Assembly (NCBI RefSeq): GCF_022179385.1
Contig: NZ_BPQS01000032.1
Coordinates: forward strand, 1 to 59,511
Source: Methylobacterium longum
Lineage (GTDB): Bacteria > Pseudomonadota > Alphaproteobacteria > Rhizobiales > Beijerinckiaceae
Reading direction: 5' to 3'
Length of the DNA: 59,511 nucleotides
Shown here in pieces: positions 42,553 to 51,542 of this stretch. Position 1 is the first letter of the stretch, and each line of letters starts with the position of its first letter. Below the pieces are notes generated by a model, which saw only the letters and a list, made by a program, of their open reading frames with translations, was not told the origin of the DNA and did no database searches. A program made the translations under genes and the position numbers.

Positions 42553-43242
42553 TGACCCTGCTCCGCCGAACCTACCTTGAGCGTTCAGGGGTTTAAGCTG
42601 AGGTTGTTCCCGGTCACAAGGTGGCTCGGCATCTGCGTGGTGAACTTGACCTCGCTGTGTCGCTTCCGGAGCCATATGAACAGCCAATCAGCCCATTCCC
42701 GATGGGATAGATGCAAGCGAGCCTTTGCGAGGCGAATCAGGCAGTTTGCCGCACAGTTCCGGCAGCAAGATGTTCAATTTCATAGATGGCCGCAAACGGT
42801 GTTGCGCAGAGAGCATCGCTGTTCAGCGAACGCCAACCCAGCGGCGCAGCTATTGTTTTGGTCGTGCGCCCGTGATCGGAGCGCAAAAACCCCCCCGCCT
42901 TGCCGGGCGCAAGGCCTGTGTTCATATTGATCTACGGTGCTTCAGAAACACGCGAACCGAGCCCTGCCAGAGGCTGGCGGTTCAACCCAGAGCGGAAGCC
43001 CATCACATTGCCGGTGAGAAGCCCGGTAATTGACGTGCTCACCTTCCGGTGTGCGCGATCGGTTCATTTTGCGGGGAGTCCGACCGCTATACAACACCCT
43101 TCGGGGAAGGCGGCCGGGCACGTTCTCTGGGCGTGTTTCTGAGCTCCCGGTGCAAGCCTGCTGGCTGAATAGGTCCAACGCGCCTCAGAAACGCAGCGGA
43201 CCCCGGCCCTCCAAAAGGCCGGTCCGATCCCAGAGGACCGAT
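42553..43242. other. Intergenic region with a GC-rich hairpin
   Basis: About 690 bases. Near 42883-42912 a run of A and C (AAAAACCCCCCCGCC) with a GC hairpin resembles a leftward intrinsic terminator. No convincing gene is seen; the promoter for the zinc-ribbon/TPR operon should be near 42560-42700. Confidence 0.4.
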
Positions 43243-43428
43243 ATGACAATCCACAACCTGATGCCCTTTGCGATGGCGGGCCGCCTCGCGGCGGATCTCG
43301 AGTTGCTGCGCGCCCTGTGCCAGCTGATCACAGGCCGTACCAAGCGCGGTATCGCGATCCTCGACGCCTTGTGCCCCGACGCGGACCTTGAGCCGCCCGC
43401 CGACTCCGCTTGCGGAGAGAAGCCATGA
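43243..43428 (+). CDS. Small hypothetical protein
   Basis: 61 residues from ATG 43243, preceded by AGAGGACCGAT. The helical core MAGRLAADLELLRALCQLIT and GRTKRGIAILDALCPDADLE is protein-like and of a type repeatedly seen in Methylobacterium accessory regions. A longer upstream frame lacks character. Function unknown. Confidence 0.45.
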   Translation: MTIHNLMPFAMAGRLAADLELLRALCQLITGRTKRGIAILDALCPDADLEPPADSACGEKP

Positions 43429-43644
43429 GGCGCGACAGGCACGCGGGACCGCCCGGGGATCTCCTCTACGGCGCTGAGGCGGTCTCGAATTCTTTGGGGT
43501 CAGGAAGTGCGCGGCGGTGCATCTAATGCGCACCCACCCCATCCTCGCCTTCTCGCTGGACAACGTGCATTGCTGCCATCGCTGAATCCTCATCCAACAT
43601 TTCAAAGCATCAGAGGCCGACTGTGGCGAGTGTCTACAAGCGTG

Positions 43645-43728
43645 AATGGGCACGCCTCGGTCACGACGACGCTCAACGTCTACGGCCATCTGTTCCCGTC
43701 GGAGGGGGCCATCAAGAGCGCTGATTAG
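43645..43728 (+). pseudogene. Tyrosine recombinase C-terminal remnant
   Basis: The last 28 codons read NGHASVTTTLNVYGHLFPSE, matching the catalytic histidine and the nucleophile-tyrosine end of phage integrases (GH-x-S-x-xTT-x-x-VYGHL). Nothing upstream encodes the rest of the protein, so this is debris of an older integrated element. Confidence 0.7.
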
Positions 43729-43942
43729 GTTGCGAGCGCGTTCCTTATGACAAGGGTGCGACAAGCGTCGCTCGTCGCCGAAAGCCGCCATACATCGCAT
43801 TAGCTTAAAGACGCCTAATCAAGCTGTACAATATTCAGGCGATGCTGCGGGATTGGCGGACTAGGGTGTGAACCGAACCAAGCTGTTGCAGAGTCTGTCG
43901 TTTTGTGATTCCAGGCGGCCGTTTTGCGGCTTGGAGGTGGTG

Positions 43943-44265
43943 ATGGCGGACCTTTTCTGGCTCTCGGATGAGCAATGGGCGGTGATCGGACCGTTCATGC
44001 CCAAGAACCAGCCCGGACCCGAGCGCAAGGACGACCGGCAGATCATCTCTGGCATCCTGCACGTGCTGACATCGGGCTGCCGCTGGCGCGATTGCCCGGC
44101 CGCCTACGGCCCGCGGACCACGGTCTACAACCGCTTCAACCGCTGGTCGCGGCGCGGCTTCTGGAAAGCCATACTCGCCGCTCTCGCCAAGGCCGGATGG
44201 GCGGGCGACGCAGCCGCCCTCGACAGCAGCTACGTCCGCGCCCACCGCTCGGCTCACGGCGGAAA
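43943..44265 (+). pseudogene. IS5-family transposase, 5' half
   Basis: It reads MADLFWLSDEQWAVIGPFMP, then RQIISGILHVLTSGCRWRDC and AALDSSYVRAHRSAHGG, the N-terminal helix-turn-helix and the first catalytic aspartate (ALD) of IS5-family DDE transposases. TTGGAGGTGGTG precedes the ATG. The frame is cut where the second insertion element begins, so no intact transposase can be made. Confidence 0.85.
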
Positions 44266-44268
44266 CGT

Positions 44269-45615
44269 ATGGCCCGCCCCGTCCGCAAGTGGCACTGGAT
44301 CCGCTGGTCTGAGCAGTCTGCATAAACGTATCCGGCCTTCGGGCGAGCCCTTGGCCAAGATGGAGATCCGCGCGTCCTGGGCCTCATAAAGGGGTCGGCG
44401 TCGAGCGCCATTTTACGCCAGAGGCTTCCAGAACACCGATCGACTGTCAGGCCATCTTCCTCTCACCGCTCGCAGACATCGGAAGGCCGGCGCGCGCCGC
44501 GCCAGCCAAACTCGGATCAGGCGGCCACGGCCGTCGCCTCGTAGACGCGCCCGTGGCGCAGCAGCGCCCAGACGATGCGCGCCATCTTGGCTGCCAAGGC
44601 CACCACCGCCGTGTTGGCATGGGCCCGCGCCAGCAGCCCGCGTAGCCACTGCCCGAGCCGCGTATCACTCTGCCGGAGCGTCGGCATCGCGGCCCGAGCG
44701 CCCTGGATGAGCGTCTTGCGCAGGTACTTGCTGCCGCGCTTGGTGATGCCCAAAAGCCTTGGCTTCCCGCCCGTCGTGACCTGTCGCGGCACGAGGCCGA
44801 GCCAGGCTGCCAGGTCGCGCCCTCGGGCGAAAGTCGCCACGTCGCCGATGGCTGCAACCAGCGCGGTCGCATTGAGCGCGCCGATGCCCGGGATGGTGGT
44901 CAGCCGACGCGCGTTCTCGTCCGTGCGCGCCTGCTCGGCGAACTCGGCATCCAGCGCGGCGATGCGCCGGTCGAGGCCCTGCCAGCGCTCGTGCACCTCT
45001 GCCACGAGAGTGCGCATGCGCGGTGTAAGCGAGGAGCCCGCCTTCGTGTCGAGTAACGCGGTCAGACAGGCGGCCAGCTTGGCCCGCCCTTGTGCGACGA
45101 CATGGCCGCGCTCCAGAAGGATGGCGCGGACTTGGTTCATCAGCGCCGTGCGCTCGCCCACGAGTTGGTCGCGGACCCGGTGCAGGGTCTGCACGTCGAG
45201 TTGCGCCTCGGACTTGAGCGCCACGAACCGCATTGTCGGGCGGGTGGCCGCCTCGGCGATGGCTTCGGCGTCACGGTCGTCGTTCTTCTGTGCCTTGACG
45301 TACGGGCGCACGTATTCCGGCGACATCAGTCGGACTGTGTGTCCCTGCTCCACGAGGGCGCGGCCCATGTGGTGCGCACCGCAGCACGCTTCCATGGCGA
45401 CGACGCACCCCGGCAGCTTCGCGCCGAAGGCGATCACGGTCTCGCGCCGCATCCGGCGGCGCAGCACGACCCGCCCGCTCGCATCCAGCCCGACAAGGCT
45501 GCAGCTGTTCTTGCCCAGATCGATGCCCAGCACCGCGATCGTCATCGTTCCGCTCCATCCCTCATCTCGGCCTCGCTGCAAGCCTAGCAGTGCAGCCCGG
45601 TGAGGGGCGGGCCAT
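44269..45615 (-). mobile_element. IS110/IS1111-type insertion sequence nested in the IS5 element
   Basis: The left end ATGGCCCGCCCC (44269-44280) and right end GGGGCGGGCCAT (45604-45615) are exact 12-base inverted repeats. Subterminal inverted repeats are known in the IS1111 branch of the IS110 family. The true ends lie a few bases outside, near 44265 and 45621. The transposase reads leftward. Confidence 0.75.
44517..45545 (-). CDS. IS110-family DEDD transposase
   Basis: 342 residues, full length for the family. The N-terminal RuvC-like domain starts MTIAVLGIDLGKNSCSLVGL with the first aspartate, followed by the glutamate in VVAMEACCGAHHMG and KNDDRDAEAIAEAA. The C-terminal transposase_20 domain includes TIPGIGALNATALVAAIGD and GKPRLLGITKRGSKYLRK. 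It appears intact and possibly active. Unlike DDE enzymes it uses a bridge-RNA-linked recombination chemistry in characterised members. The ATG is at 45545. Confidence 0.92.
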   Translation of the reverse strand: MTIAVLGIDLGKNSCSLVGLDASGRVVLRRRMRRETVIAFGAKLPGCVVAMEACCGAHHMGRALVEQGHTVRLMSPEYVRPYVKAQKNDDRDAEAIAEAATRPTMRFVALKSEAQLDVQTLHRVRDQLVGERTALMNQVRAILLERGHVVAQGRAKLAACLTALLDTKAGSSLTPRMRTLVAEVHERWQGLDRRIAALDAEFAEQARTDENARRLTTIPGIGALNATALVAAIGDVATFARGRDLAAWLGLVPRQVTTGGKPRLLGITKRGSKYLRKTLIQGARAAMPTLRQSDTRLGQWLRGLLARAHANTAVVALAAKMARIVWALLRHGRVYEATAVAA

Positions 45616-45621
45616 CCATAA

Positions 45622-46056
45622 AGGGGGGCGACAGCGCAGGCCATCGGCCCGTCGCGGGGTGGCCAGACCACCAAGATCCACGCGCTCACCGATGTGCTCG
45701 GCCGCCCCGGCGTCCTCCTGCTGACGCCCGGCAACGCCAGCGATGTGACCACCGCGCCTGCGGTGCTGGCCGAAGCGCCGGGCCGGATCCAGCGTCTGGC
45801 CGCCGACAAGGGCTACGACGCCGACTGGCTGCGCGCTGACCTCCGCAAAAGCGGCATCACGCCGGCCATCCCAGGCAAGCGCGGCCGCAAGCGGAAGATC
45901 CGCCACGACAAGAGCCGCTATCGGGAGCGCTGGCGGATCGAGGCGACCTTCAACCGCCTGAAGGACTTCCGACGTATCGCCACCCGCTACGACAAACTTG
46001 CCCGCAACTACGCCTCGGCCCTCGCTCTGGCCGCCGTCATCGCCTTCTGGTGCTGA
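45622..46056 (+). pseudogene. IS5-family transposase, 3' half
   Basis: In the transposase frame the sequence resumes AIGPSRGGQTTKIHALTDVL, then NASDVTTAP, ADKGYDADWLR with the second catalytic aspartate, and ERWRIEATFNRLKDFRRIA with the catalytic glutamate. This is the missing remainder of the 43943-44265 gene. The open frame from 45694 to 46056 covers most of it, but without the N-terminal half it cannot act. Confidence 0.85.
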
Positions 46057-46083
46057 TCGAGTCCAAACCCTAGAATTCCACCA

Positions 46084-46368
46084 TCACGAAAGACGCGCCA
46101 GCAGCTCAAGCGACACCGAAACCACCTCCTGGCATTCATGCCGGATCGCCTTGGCAGCTTTCGTCCGCTGTCCGTGGCGATAGTTGCCGTTCCGGCTACC
46201 GCTTGGGGCTCCGCTTCCGGTCGCGCCTCCGTGCATCCGGCATCGCTCCTTCCCCTTCACGGCCGGCGACCGGCACGGCTTCCCGTTCCGCGTTCGAACT
46301 CCGCAGCGGTTGGCACTTCGCAGGAGCAATGGTTCGCTCGTCTCTAGGTGCATGGGGTTGTGGTCCAT
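46084..46368 (-). CDS. HGGAP/HGGxxSG-motif small protein
   Basis: 94 residues. NRCGVRTRNGKPCRSPAVKG with CRMHGGATGSGAPSGSRNG forms a cysteine-histidine cluster (CG-C-C-MHGG), followed by the basic NYRHGQRTKAA. This motif set occurs in small rhizobial and Methylobacterium proteins linked to mobile DNA. The gene overlaps the end of the upstream gene by 173 bases in another frame. The IS5 insertion ends 13 bases beyond its stop. Confidence 0.65.
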   Translation of the reverse strand: MDHNPMHLETSEPLLLRSANRCGVRTRNGKPCRSPAVKGKERCRMHGGATGSGAPSGSRNGNYRHGQRTKAAKAIRHECQEVVSVSLELLARLS

Positions 46369-47008
46369 TATCGCTCCTACCCCCCTCCCTGGTATCGGAT
46401 GTCACCCTGCTGTTTGCATCGACATTGCCGACGATCGCTTGACCACCTTCATGCACGTGGACGTGCTTCACAGTAACCTTCTGCGCTCCGCCGCGCCTCA
46501 CCTTCGCCAGGGCCTCAATTTGTGCCGTGTAGGTGCGCAGTAGCTTGCTCGCGAGGTTGCCGTTCGCCGTCATCTGCTCCGGCGTTGTGGCTACTGCTGA
46601 GCGCTGCAGGCATTCCATCGCGAGCCGGTGCGTCGCGGCCATCTGCACGGCGAGCATGCCTTCGAGCTCGTTCTCGGGTCGCACTGCCTCGACCGCGGCG
46701 AGCATCGTGTTCGCCTCGATCTCCGGAGCTTGTTCGTCTGGCCGAACCATGCCGAGCAGGTGGTTCAGCTGGCCGACGGCGAAGGTGTCAGAGCGCGTGC
46801 CGAAAGCGTCCCCCAGGCGGACCTGCCACCCCTGGGGGTCGTCGTGCGGGCTATCGAGGCTGAGGCTGCCGTCGCGTGTCCGCTGCAGCGAAACCATAAC
46901 CGGCGCGCGGCGTGCCTTTCGGCGTTCGTTCGCCTCAAGCATCCGGCCAAGCTCTTCTGCTGAGCGCGCCTGCTTAGGTTCTTCCGGGTAGGCATCAACG
47001 TCGGCCAT
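46196..47008 (-). CDS. Conserved rhizobial-type hypothetical protein
   Basis: 270 residues. NELEGMLAVQMAATHRLAME, then NLASKLLRTYTAQIEALAKV and KVTVKHVHVHEGGQAIVGNV, match a family common in rhizobial genomes and prophages, with unknown function. The C-terminal 60 residues are polar and basic and are encoded by DNA that also encodes the HGGAP-type protein in another frame. The two genes usually occur together. No catalytic motif is visible. Confidence 0.7.
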   Translation of the reverse strand: MADVDAYPEEPKQARSAEELGRMLEANERRKARRAPVMVSLQRTRDGSLSLDSPHDDPQGWQVRLGDAFGTRSDTFAVGQLNHLLGMVRPDEQAPEIEANTMLAAVEAVRPENELEGMLAVQMAATHRLAMECLQRSAVATTPEQMTANGNLASKLLRTYTAQIEALAKVRRGGAQKVTVKHVHVHEGGQAIVGNVDANSRVTSDTREGGRSDNGPQPHAPRDERTIAPAKCQPLRSSNAEREAVPVAGREGEGAMPDARRRDRKRSPKR

Positions 47009-47232
47009 GACCAGATCGCACCCTAAAAAATCGGTATCACAAATACTTCTGACAATTCATGAGATTATTTTATAAGGTAATTCAAGGCCAGATCAAATTT
47101 ATCCCGTCTGACCTCGAAGGCCTGCAGAGGCGCGATCCAGACCCGCGACCCTGGTCGTTGTTATGTCCACTTCGGAGCTTTCGGCGGCACACTCAAATAG
47201 GTATTGATCGGGCTGGGGATCCCTTCTCCCGC

Positions 47233-47793
47233 CTAGGGTCTGAGGCGCCCTACCACATCAAATCCAGAGCCTGCATTCGGTCGAAGGACGGCGATCTCGC
47301 CCTCTGCCGGGACGATCCCGGTGAGCGCGGTGATGTTCACCTGATGTGTCACGAGCACGAGGGTACCCGGTCGGCCCAACCAACCACGAATGCGGTCGCG
47401 TAGGGCTGCGCTCTGGTATGACTCGTTATTGCGATCGGCAAAGAAGCTGTCGAGAGCCGGATCGGCCTCGACCGTGACGTCGGGGAACGCCAGAACGGCG
47501 GTGTCGCGCGCGCGGCACCAGCGGCTGGACCGAACCGCGTTCACGACGACGAGCTCACGCCTCAAGCGTATGCCGAGCGCAGCGGCCTGTGCGCGGCCTG
47601 CCTCGCCGAGATTGCGCTGCGTCTCGCAGAAGCCGAGCCGGAAGCCCGCCGGATCGCCGAAGCCTGGAGCGTTAGCGTGCCGCAGCAACATTACCGTCCC
47701 GCCAGCCCGTGCTGCCGCCCAAACTGCCTCGGTGGCAGATGCAGGGATAACGGAGAGAACCAGAGCGAGGGCGAAGATGAAAGGTGCGTGCAT
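47233..47793 (-). CDS. Exported histidine phosphatase family protein
   Basis: 186 residues. A signal peptide spans residues 1-20 (ending PASATEA). The phosphoglycerate mutase-like fold is marked by VMLLRHANAPG, with the RHA catalytic motif in place of RHG. SSRWCRARDTAVLAF and the second histidine in LVLVTHQVNITALTG complete the active site. It should hydrolyse a phosphomonoester in the periplasm. The RHA variant is common in small exported members. Substrate unknown. Confidence 0.82.
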   Translation of the reverse strand: MHAPFIFALALVLSVIPASATEAVWAAARAGGTVMLLRHANAPGFGDPAGFRLGFCETQRNLGEAGRAQAAALGIRLRRELVVVNAVRSSRWCRARDTAVLAFPDVTVEADPALDSFFADRNNESYQSAALRDRIRGWLGRPGTLVLVTHQVNITALTGIVPAEGEIAVLRPNAGSGFDVVGRLRP

Positions 47794-47924
47794 CGAGCAA
47801 AGCTCTTCTAGGTTGGCCTTCCCCCGTTAGATGGCCCGGTTCTAATTTAATGCTTGCTTGGCCGGTCGACGACGTTTGAGGTGGCTGGCGAAGCGGGTTT
47901 ACGGTAAGTGGCTTCGTTGTTCCG

Positions 47925-48071
47925 ATGATCGTCCTTCTTTACGACCACGGAGGCTTCGTCCTTGTCCTGGGCGTCGCTGCGGTGTTCGACGCGATCGTAT
48001 TGGCGTATTCTACAGCCTTCTATGGGCTCACCTACCCAGATGCGAAGTGGGGACCGACTCCGGCTGAATAG
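47925..48071 (+). CDS. Very small membrane protein, unknown
   Basis: 48 residues with one long hydrophobic segment (GGFVLVLGVAAVFDAIVLAY) and a short polar end (LTYPDAKWGPTPAE). The clean helix and absence of arginine runs favour a real gene, although the ribosome binding site is poor. No family is recognised. Confidence 0.4.
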   Translation: MIVLLYDHGGFVLVLGVAAVFDAIVLAYSTAFYGLTYPDAKWGPTPAE

Positions 48072-48432
48072 CCCCTCGGATGAAGGTCGATGGGCGGCTG
48101 GAGCCGCGTGGAGCTGAAGGTCCGCTTCCGGGCGTCGAGCCAAGTTCCGTTCGCCAACCATTACCGAATGCTGGAGGGTCTGCTTCCAGGCATACCGATT
48201 TGCTAACTTTGGCACTTCCTGGCCGAAAGCGGCCCGTCCGCTTCTAGGCTCGGATCGTGAGCAAGCGGACGTATGGCGCACTATGCCGGGTTGGGACGTT
48301 CGTCAGCATGACGCCAGCCCGTTGACGTTCTCGCAGGCGAGATTGTGGATCCGCAACTTAGTTGCCCGCCATTAAACCCGTATACAACATTAAACCGCAT
48401 CGTGAGGGAACGAACAGCTAGGGCTGCCTTCC
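48072..48432. other. Intergenic region, no gene seen
   Basis: About 360 bases before the MHYT gene. Bases 48375-48400 are AT-rich and probably contain its promoter. No RNA or repeat was recognised. Confidence 0.4.
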
Positions 48433-50820
48433 ATGCTCACCGTCGTCGGTTGCCTCGTCGAGGCGCATGACTTCCGCCTCGTCGCGCTAGCGGCCGGCAT
48501 CTGCGCCCTCTCGGCCCTGACGACGGTCTGCCTCGTCAGCCACGCGCGCCGGGCTGGCGGATGGGCCCGTGCAGGCTGGCTCACCGTGGCGGCCATCGCC
48601 GGCGGCTCCGGCATCTGGGCCACACACTTCATCGCCATGCTCGCCTTCGCGCCCGGCGTGCCCAGCGGGTACGACGTCGCGCTCACCGGCCTGTCCCTCG
48701 CCATCGCCGTTGCCTTGGTCGGCTCCGGTTTGTCCCTCGCCGTCCTCGTCGGCGGGCGGGCCGCGGCCTGGGCTGGCGGAGCCATCCTCGGGTTCGGCAT
48801 CGCGGCGATGCACTACACCGGCATGGCCGCCTACGACGTGGCCGGCCACAAGGCGTGGGACCCGGCGACCGTCGCCGTCTCGCTCGCCCTCGGCAGCGTT
48901 CTGGGCGGCGCCGCGCTGGCCGCGCAGGTCAATGCCCGTAGCGTGATCCGCCAGTTGCCCGCCGCGCTCCTGCTGCTGCTCGCCATCTGCAGCCACCACT
49001 TCACCGCCATGAGCGCCGTCACGGTCACGCCCGATCCGACGCTCGCCGTCTCAGAGGCCGCGGTCCCGAACGCCTGGCTCGCCGTCGCCGTGGCGCTCGC
49101 CAGCTTCGCCATCCTGCTCCTCGCCGGGGCCGCCCTCGCGCTCGACGTTCGGGACCGCCGATATTCCAAGCTGGAGGCCGACCGCCTGCACAGCCTCGCC
49201 AACGCCGCCGTCGAAGGTCTCGTCGTCTGCACCGGTGACACGGTCGTCAGCGCCAACAAGAGCTTCGCCAAGCTTGTCGGCTTGCCGCAGGACACCCTCG
49301 CGGGAACAGCCCTGTCGGCGTACCTGCCGGGCGAAGCGGCCCGGCTGGCGCTGGCCAGCCAGCCCGAGCGCCCGGTCGAGGCCGAGCTCCGCCAGGCCGA
49401 CGGCACGCTCGTGCCGGTCGAGGTCATCATGCAGCCCGTCGACCATGCTGGCCGGCCGCACTACGCCGTCGCCGTGCGTGACCTTCGGGCACGGCGCCAG
49501 GCCGAGAGCCAGATCCAGTTCCTCGCCCACCACGACGCCCTCACCGGGCTCGCCAACCGCGCCAGTTTCGGCAAGCGCCTCGACCAGGAGATGCGGGCGG
49601 CACAGGGCGGCGGCCGCAAGCTCGCGGTGCTGTGCCTCGACCTCGACCGCTTCAAGGAGGTCAACGACCTGTTCGGCCACGCCGCCGGTGACACCATGCT
49701 AGAGAGCGTCGCCCGCATCGTCTCGACCGAGCTCGACGACACCCAGATGATGGCCCGGCTCGGTGGCGACGAGTTCGCGGTGCTCATGCCGTGCGAGCAC
49801 GCCTCCGCCGCCGGACGCCTCGCCGAGCGCATCCTGGAGGCGCTGCGCTCCGGCAAGGGCGATGCCGGCGGACCGCAGATCGCGACCAGCATCGGCATCG
49901 CACTCTTTCCCGACGATGCTGACGAGCGGGCGGCGCTCCTGAACTACGCCGACACTGCGCTCTACCGCGCCAAGTCGGAGGGACGCGGCACCTACCGCTT
50001 CTTCGAGGCCAAGATGGGCGTCGAAGTGCGCGAGCGCCGCCTGCTGGAACACGACCTTCGCCACGCCGTGGCCCGCGGCGAGATGCAGCTCGTCTACCAG
50101 CCACAGACGGAAGTCGGCAGCGGCGCGGTCATCGGCTTTGAGGCGCTCTTGCGCTGGAAGCATCCGGAGCGCGGCTACGTATCGCCCGCTCTGTTCATCC
50201 CCATCGCCGAGGAGAGCGACGCCATCCTGCAGATCGGCGAGTGGGTGCTGCGCGAGGCGTGCCGCGAGGCGGCGAGCTGGCCCCAGCCCCTGTCCATCGC
50301 GGTCAACGTCTCGGCGGTGCAGATCCACAGTTCACACTTCGTCGGCCTCGTGCACGAGGTGCTGCTCAAGACCGGGCTTGCGCCGCACCGGCTGGAGGTC
50401 GAGGTGACCGAGACGGCGCTGATCAGCGATCCAAGTCGAGCGCTCCTGACGCTGCGGCAGTTGAAGGCGCTCGGCCTGCGCATTGCCATGGACGACTTCG
50501 GCACCGGCTACTCGTCCCTGTCGAACCTGCGCTCGTTTCCGTTCGACAAGATCAAGATCGATGGTTCGTTCGTGCGCTCGGTCGACAGCAACGAGCAGAC
50601 GGCGGCCATCGTACGCTCGGTGCTCGGCCTCGGGCGCGGGCTTGGGCTGCCGGTCCTTGCCGAGGGCGTTGAAACGGACGCTGAGCTCGGCTTCCTCATC
50701 GCCGAGCAGTGCCACGAGGCACAGGGCTACCTTATGGGTCGGCCCTCGCCGATTGGGCAGTTCACCCAGTACACGCACGGAACGATACCGTTCACCGCCG
50801 ACGACCGAAAACGCGCCTGA
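48433..50820 (+). CDS. MHYT-PAS-GGDEF-EAL cyclic-di-GMP enzyme
   Basis: 795 residues. An N-terminal MHYT sensor of about seven membrane helices (residues 10-235) carries the repeated metal-binding motifs THFIAMLAF, MHYTGMAAYD and SHHFTAMSAVT. A PAS domain (about 250-350) follows, then a GGDEF domain with an intact LGGDEF near residue 443. The EAL domain has its motif near residue 570 (FEALLRWKHP) and the conserved DDFGTGYSSLSNL and KIDGSFV. Both diguanylate cyclase and phosphodiesterase sites look intact. It probably adjusts cyclic-di-GMP in response to a gas or copper, as proposed for MHYT proteins. Confidence 0.93.
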   Translation: MLTVVGCLVEAHDFRLVALAAGICALSALTTVCLVSHARRAGGWARAGWLTVAAIAGGSGIWATHFIAMLAFAPGVPSGYDVALTGLSLAIAVALVGSGLSLAVLVGGRAAAWAGGAILGFGIAAMHYTGMAAYDVAGHKAWDPATVAVSLALGSVLGGAALAAQVNARSVIRQLPAALLLLLAICSHHFTAMSAVTVTPDPTLAVSEAAVPNAWLAVAVALASFAILLLAGAALALDVRDRRYSKLEADRLHSLANAAVEGLVVCTGDTVVSANKSFAKLVGLPQDTLAGTALSAYLPGEAARLALASQPERPVEAELRQADGTLVPVEVIMQPVDHAGRPHYAVAVRDLRARRQAESQIQFLAHHDALTGLANRASFGKRLDQEMRAAQGGGRKLAVLCLDLDRFKEVNDLFGHAAGDTMLESVARIVSTELDDTQMMARLGGDEFAVLMPCEHASAAGRLAERILEALRSGKGDAGGPQIATSIGIALFPDDADERAALLNYADTALYRAKSEGRGTYRFFEAKMGVEVRERRLLEHDLRHAVARGEMQLVYQPQTEVGSGAVIGFEALLRWKHPERGYVSPALFIPIAEESDAILQIGEWVLREACREAASWPQPLSIAVNVSAVQIHSSHFVGLVHEVLLKTGLAPHRLEVEVTETALISDPSRALLTLRQLKALGLRIAMDDFGTGYSSLSNLRSFPFDKIKIDGSFVRSVDSNEQTAAIVRSVLGLGRGLGLPVLAEGVETDAELGFLIAEQCHEAQGYLMGRPSPIGQFTQYTHGTIPFTADDRKRA

Positions 50821-50898
50821 GCGCCTCGGCGAGAGGCTGTCATCAACCCGGTGACCTAAAAGGCTGAATGTCGGACTCGGATTGGGCGGAAGGCGGGC

Positions 50899-51273
50899 AT
50901 GAGGGAGCGGAGGACACCAATTCCACCACGTACACTGCCGTCACTCCCTGCCGCCGCTCTGACTGGCGCCTTGGTCCTTGGCTGCGGCCTCGCCCCGGTG
51001 GCCCTCGCCCTGGCACCCCGACCCGGCGAGCCGGTCGCCGTTGTGACCCTCTTCCCAGACGCCCCGGTCCCCAAAGCCGTCAACGCCTCCGGGGCGCCCA
51101 TCCTGTGGCTCTCGTCCGGTGGGCACGTCGCGGTACTCGAAGCCGCCGGGCGCGGCACCGCCGCCGACCTGCGCCGGGCCGGCGCCCTCCTCGTCCTCGC
51201 CGCCGGCCCTCTCGGAGCCTGCCCGCCGGGCTTCCGGCTTCCCTCAACCCTCTCCGGAACGACCCGGCCGTGA
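50899..51273 (+). CDS. Hypothetical membrane-associated protein
   Basis: 124 residues. A hydrophobic region near residues 17-37 (AAALTGALVLGCGLAPVALA) is followed by a compact domain (AVVTLFPDAPVPKAVNASGA, then LSSGGHVAVLEAAGRGTAAD). No family is recognised. It overlaps by GTGA with the broken small gene at 51270, so the two were probably an operon. Confidence 0.45.
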   Translation: MRERRTPIPPRTLPSLPAAALTGALVLGCGLAPVALALAPRPGEPVAVVTLFPDAPVPKAVNASGAPILWLSSGGHVAVLEAAGRGTAADLRRAGALLVLAAGPLGACPPGFRLPSTLSGTTRP

Positions 51274-51443
51274 TCGACAGCAGCAGCCTCGACCGCCTCT
51301 GATCCGCCTTCCTGCCGGTCATGCTCGGCGTGCTCGCGACCATCGTGGCGGCGCTCGCCTGGTGGCGGGACATCATGCCGGTGCCAGTGACGGTCCTCGC
51401 GATCCTCCTCCCCGGCGCCAGCCGAACCGTCTCGGGCCGGTAG
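51270..51443 (+). pseudogene. Small membrane protein gene with an in-frame stop
   Basis: From a GTG inside the previous stop, ten codons (MIDSSSLDRL) precede TGA 51300-51302. The same frame then continues SAFLPVMLGVLATIVAALAW as a clean membrane helix to a TAG at 51441-51443. A Trp TGG to TGA change would explain the break. Alternatively translation begins at ATG 51321, giving a 40-residue protein. Confidence 0.45.
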
Positions 51444-51542
51444 CCGGCCTTCACCAGGTCGGCGCGCGCACCAGTAGAGGCGCCGGCTGCCGTCTCGGTT
51501 CAGCCTCGTCTTGAGTCCAGGCGCGTTAAGATCCGAGGCCAT
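51419..51542 (-). pseudogene. Recombinase N-terminal fragment, frameshifted
   Basis: From ATG 51542, with AGGAGAACCTCG before it, the frame reads GLKTRLNRDGSRRLYWCAR. It continues only after a frameshift as LVKAGYRPETVRL. Together these match the N-terminus of a family of site-specific recombinases in Alphaproteobacteria. A loss of two bases near 51461 explains the shift, and no downstream part follows. Confidence 0.5.

Larger units (their letters stand above)
43864..46070 (+). mobile_element. IS5-family (IS427-group) insertion sequence, interrupted
   Basis: The outer ends are imperfect inverted repeats: GGGTGTGAACCGA on the left, and on the right the complement of GGGTTTGGACTCGA. Each end is flanked by TA, the duplication expected for this group. 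The transposase gene is split by the IS110-type element at 44269-45615. Confidence 0.8.

Noticed and set aside
44575..45603. Long plus-strand frame over the IS110 transposase.
   Set aside because: It is the antisense shadow of an intact, well-matched transposase gene.
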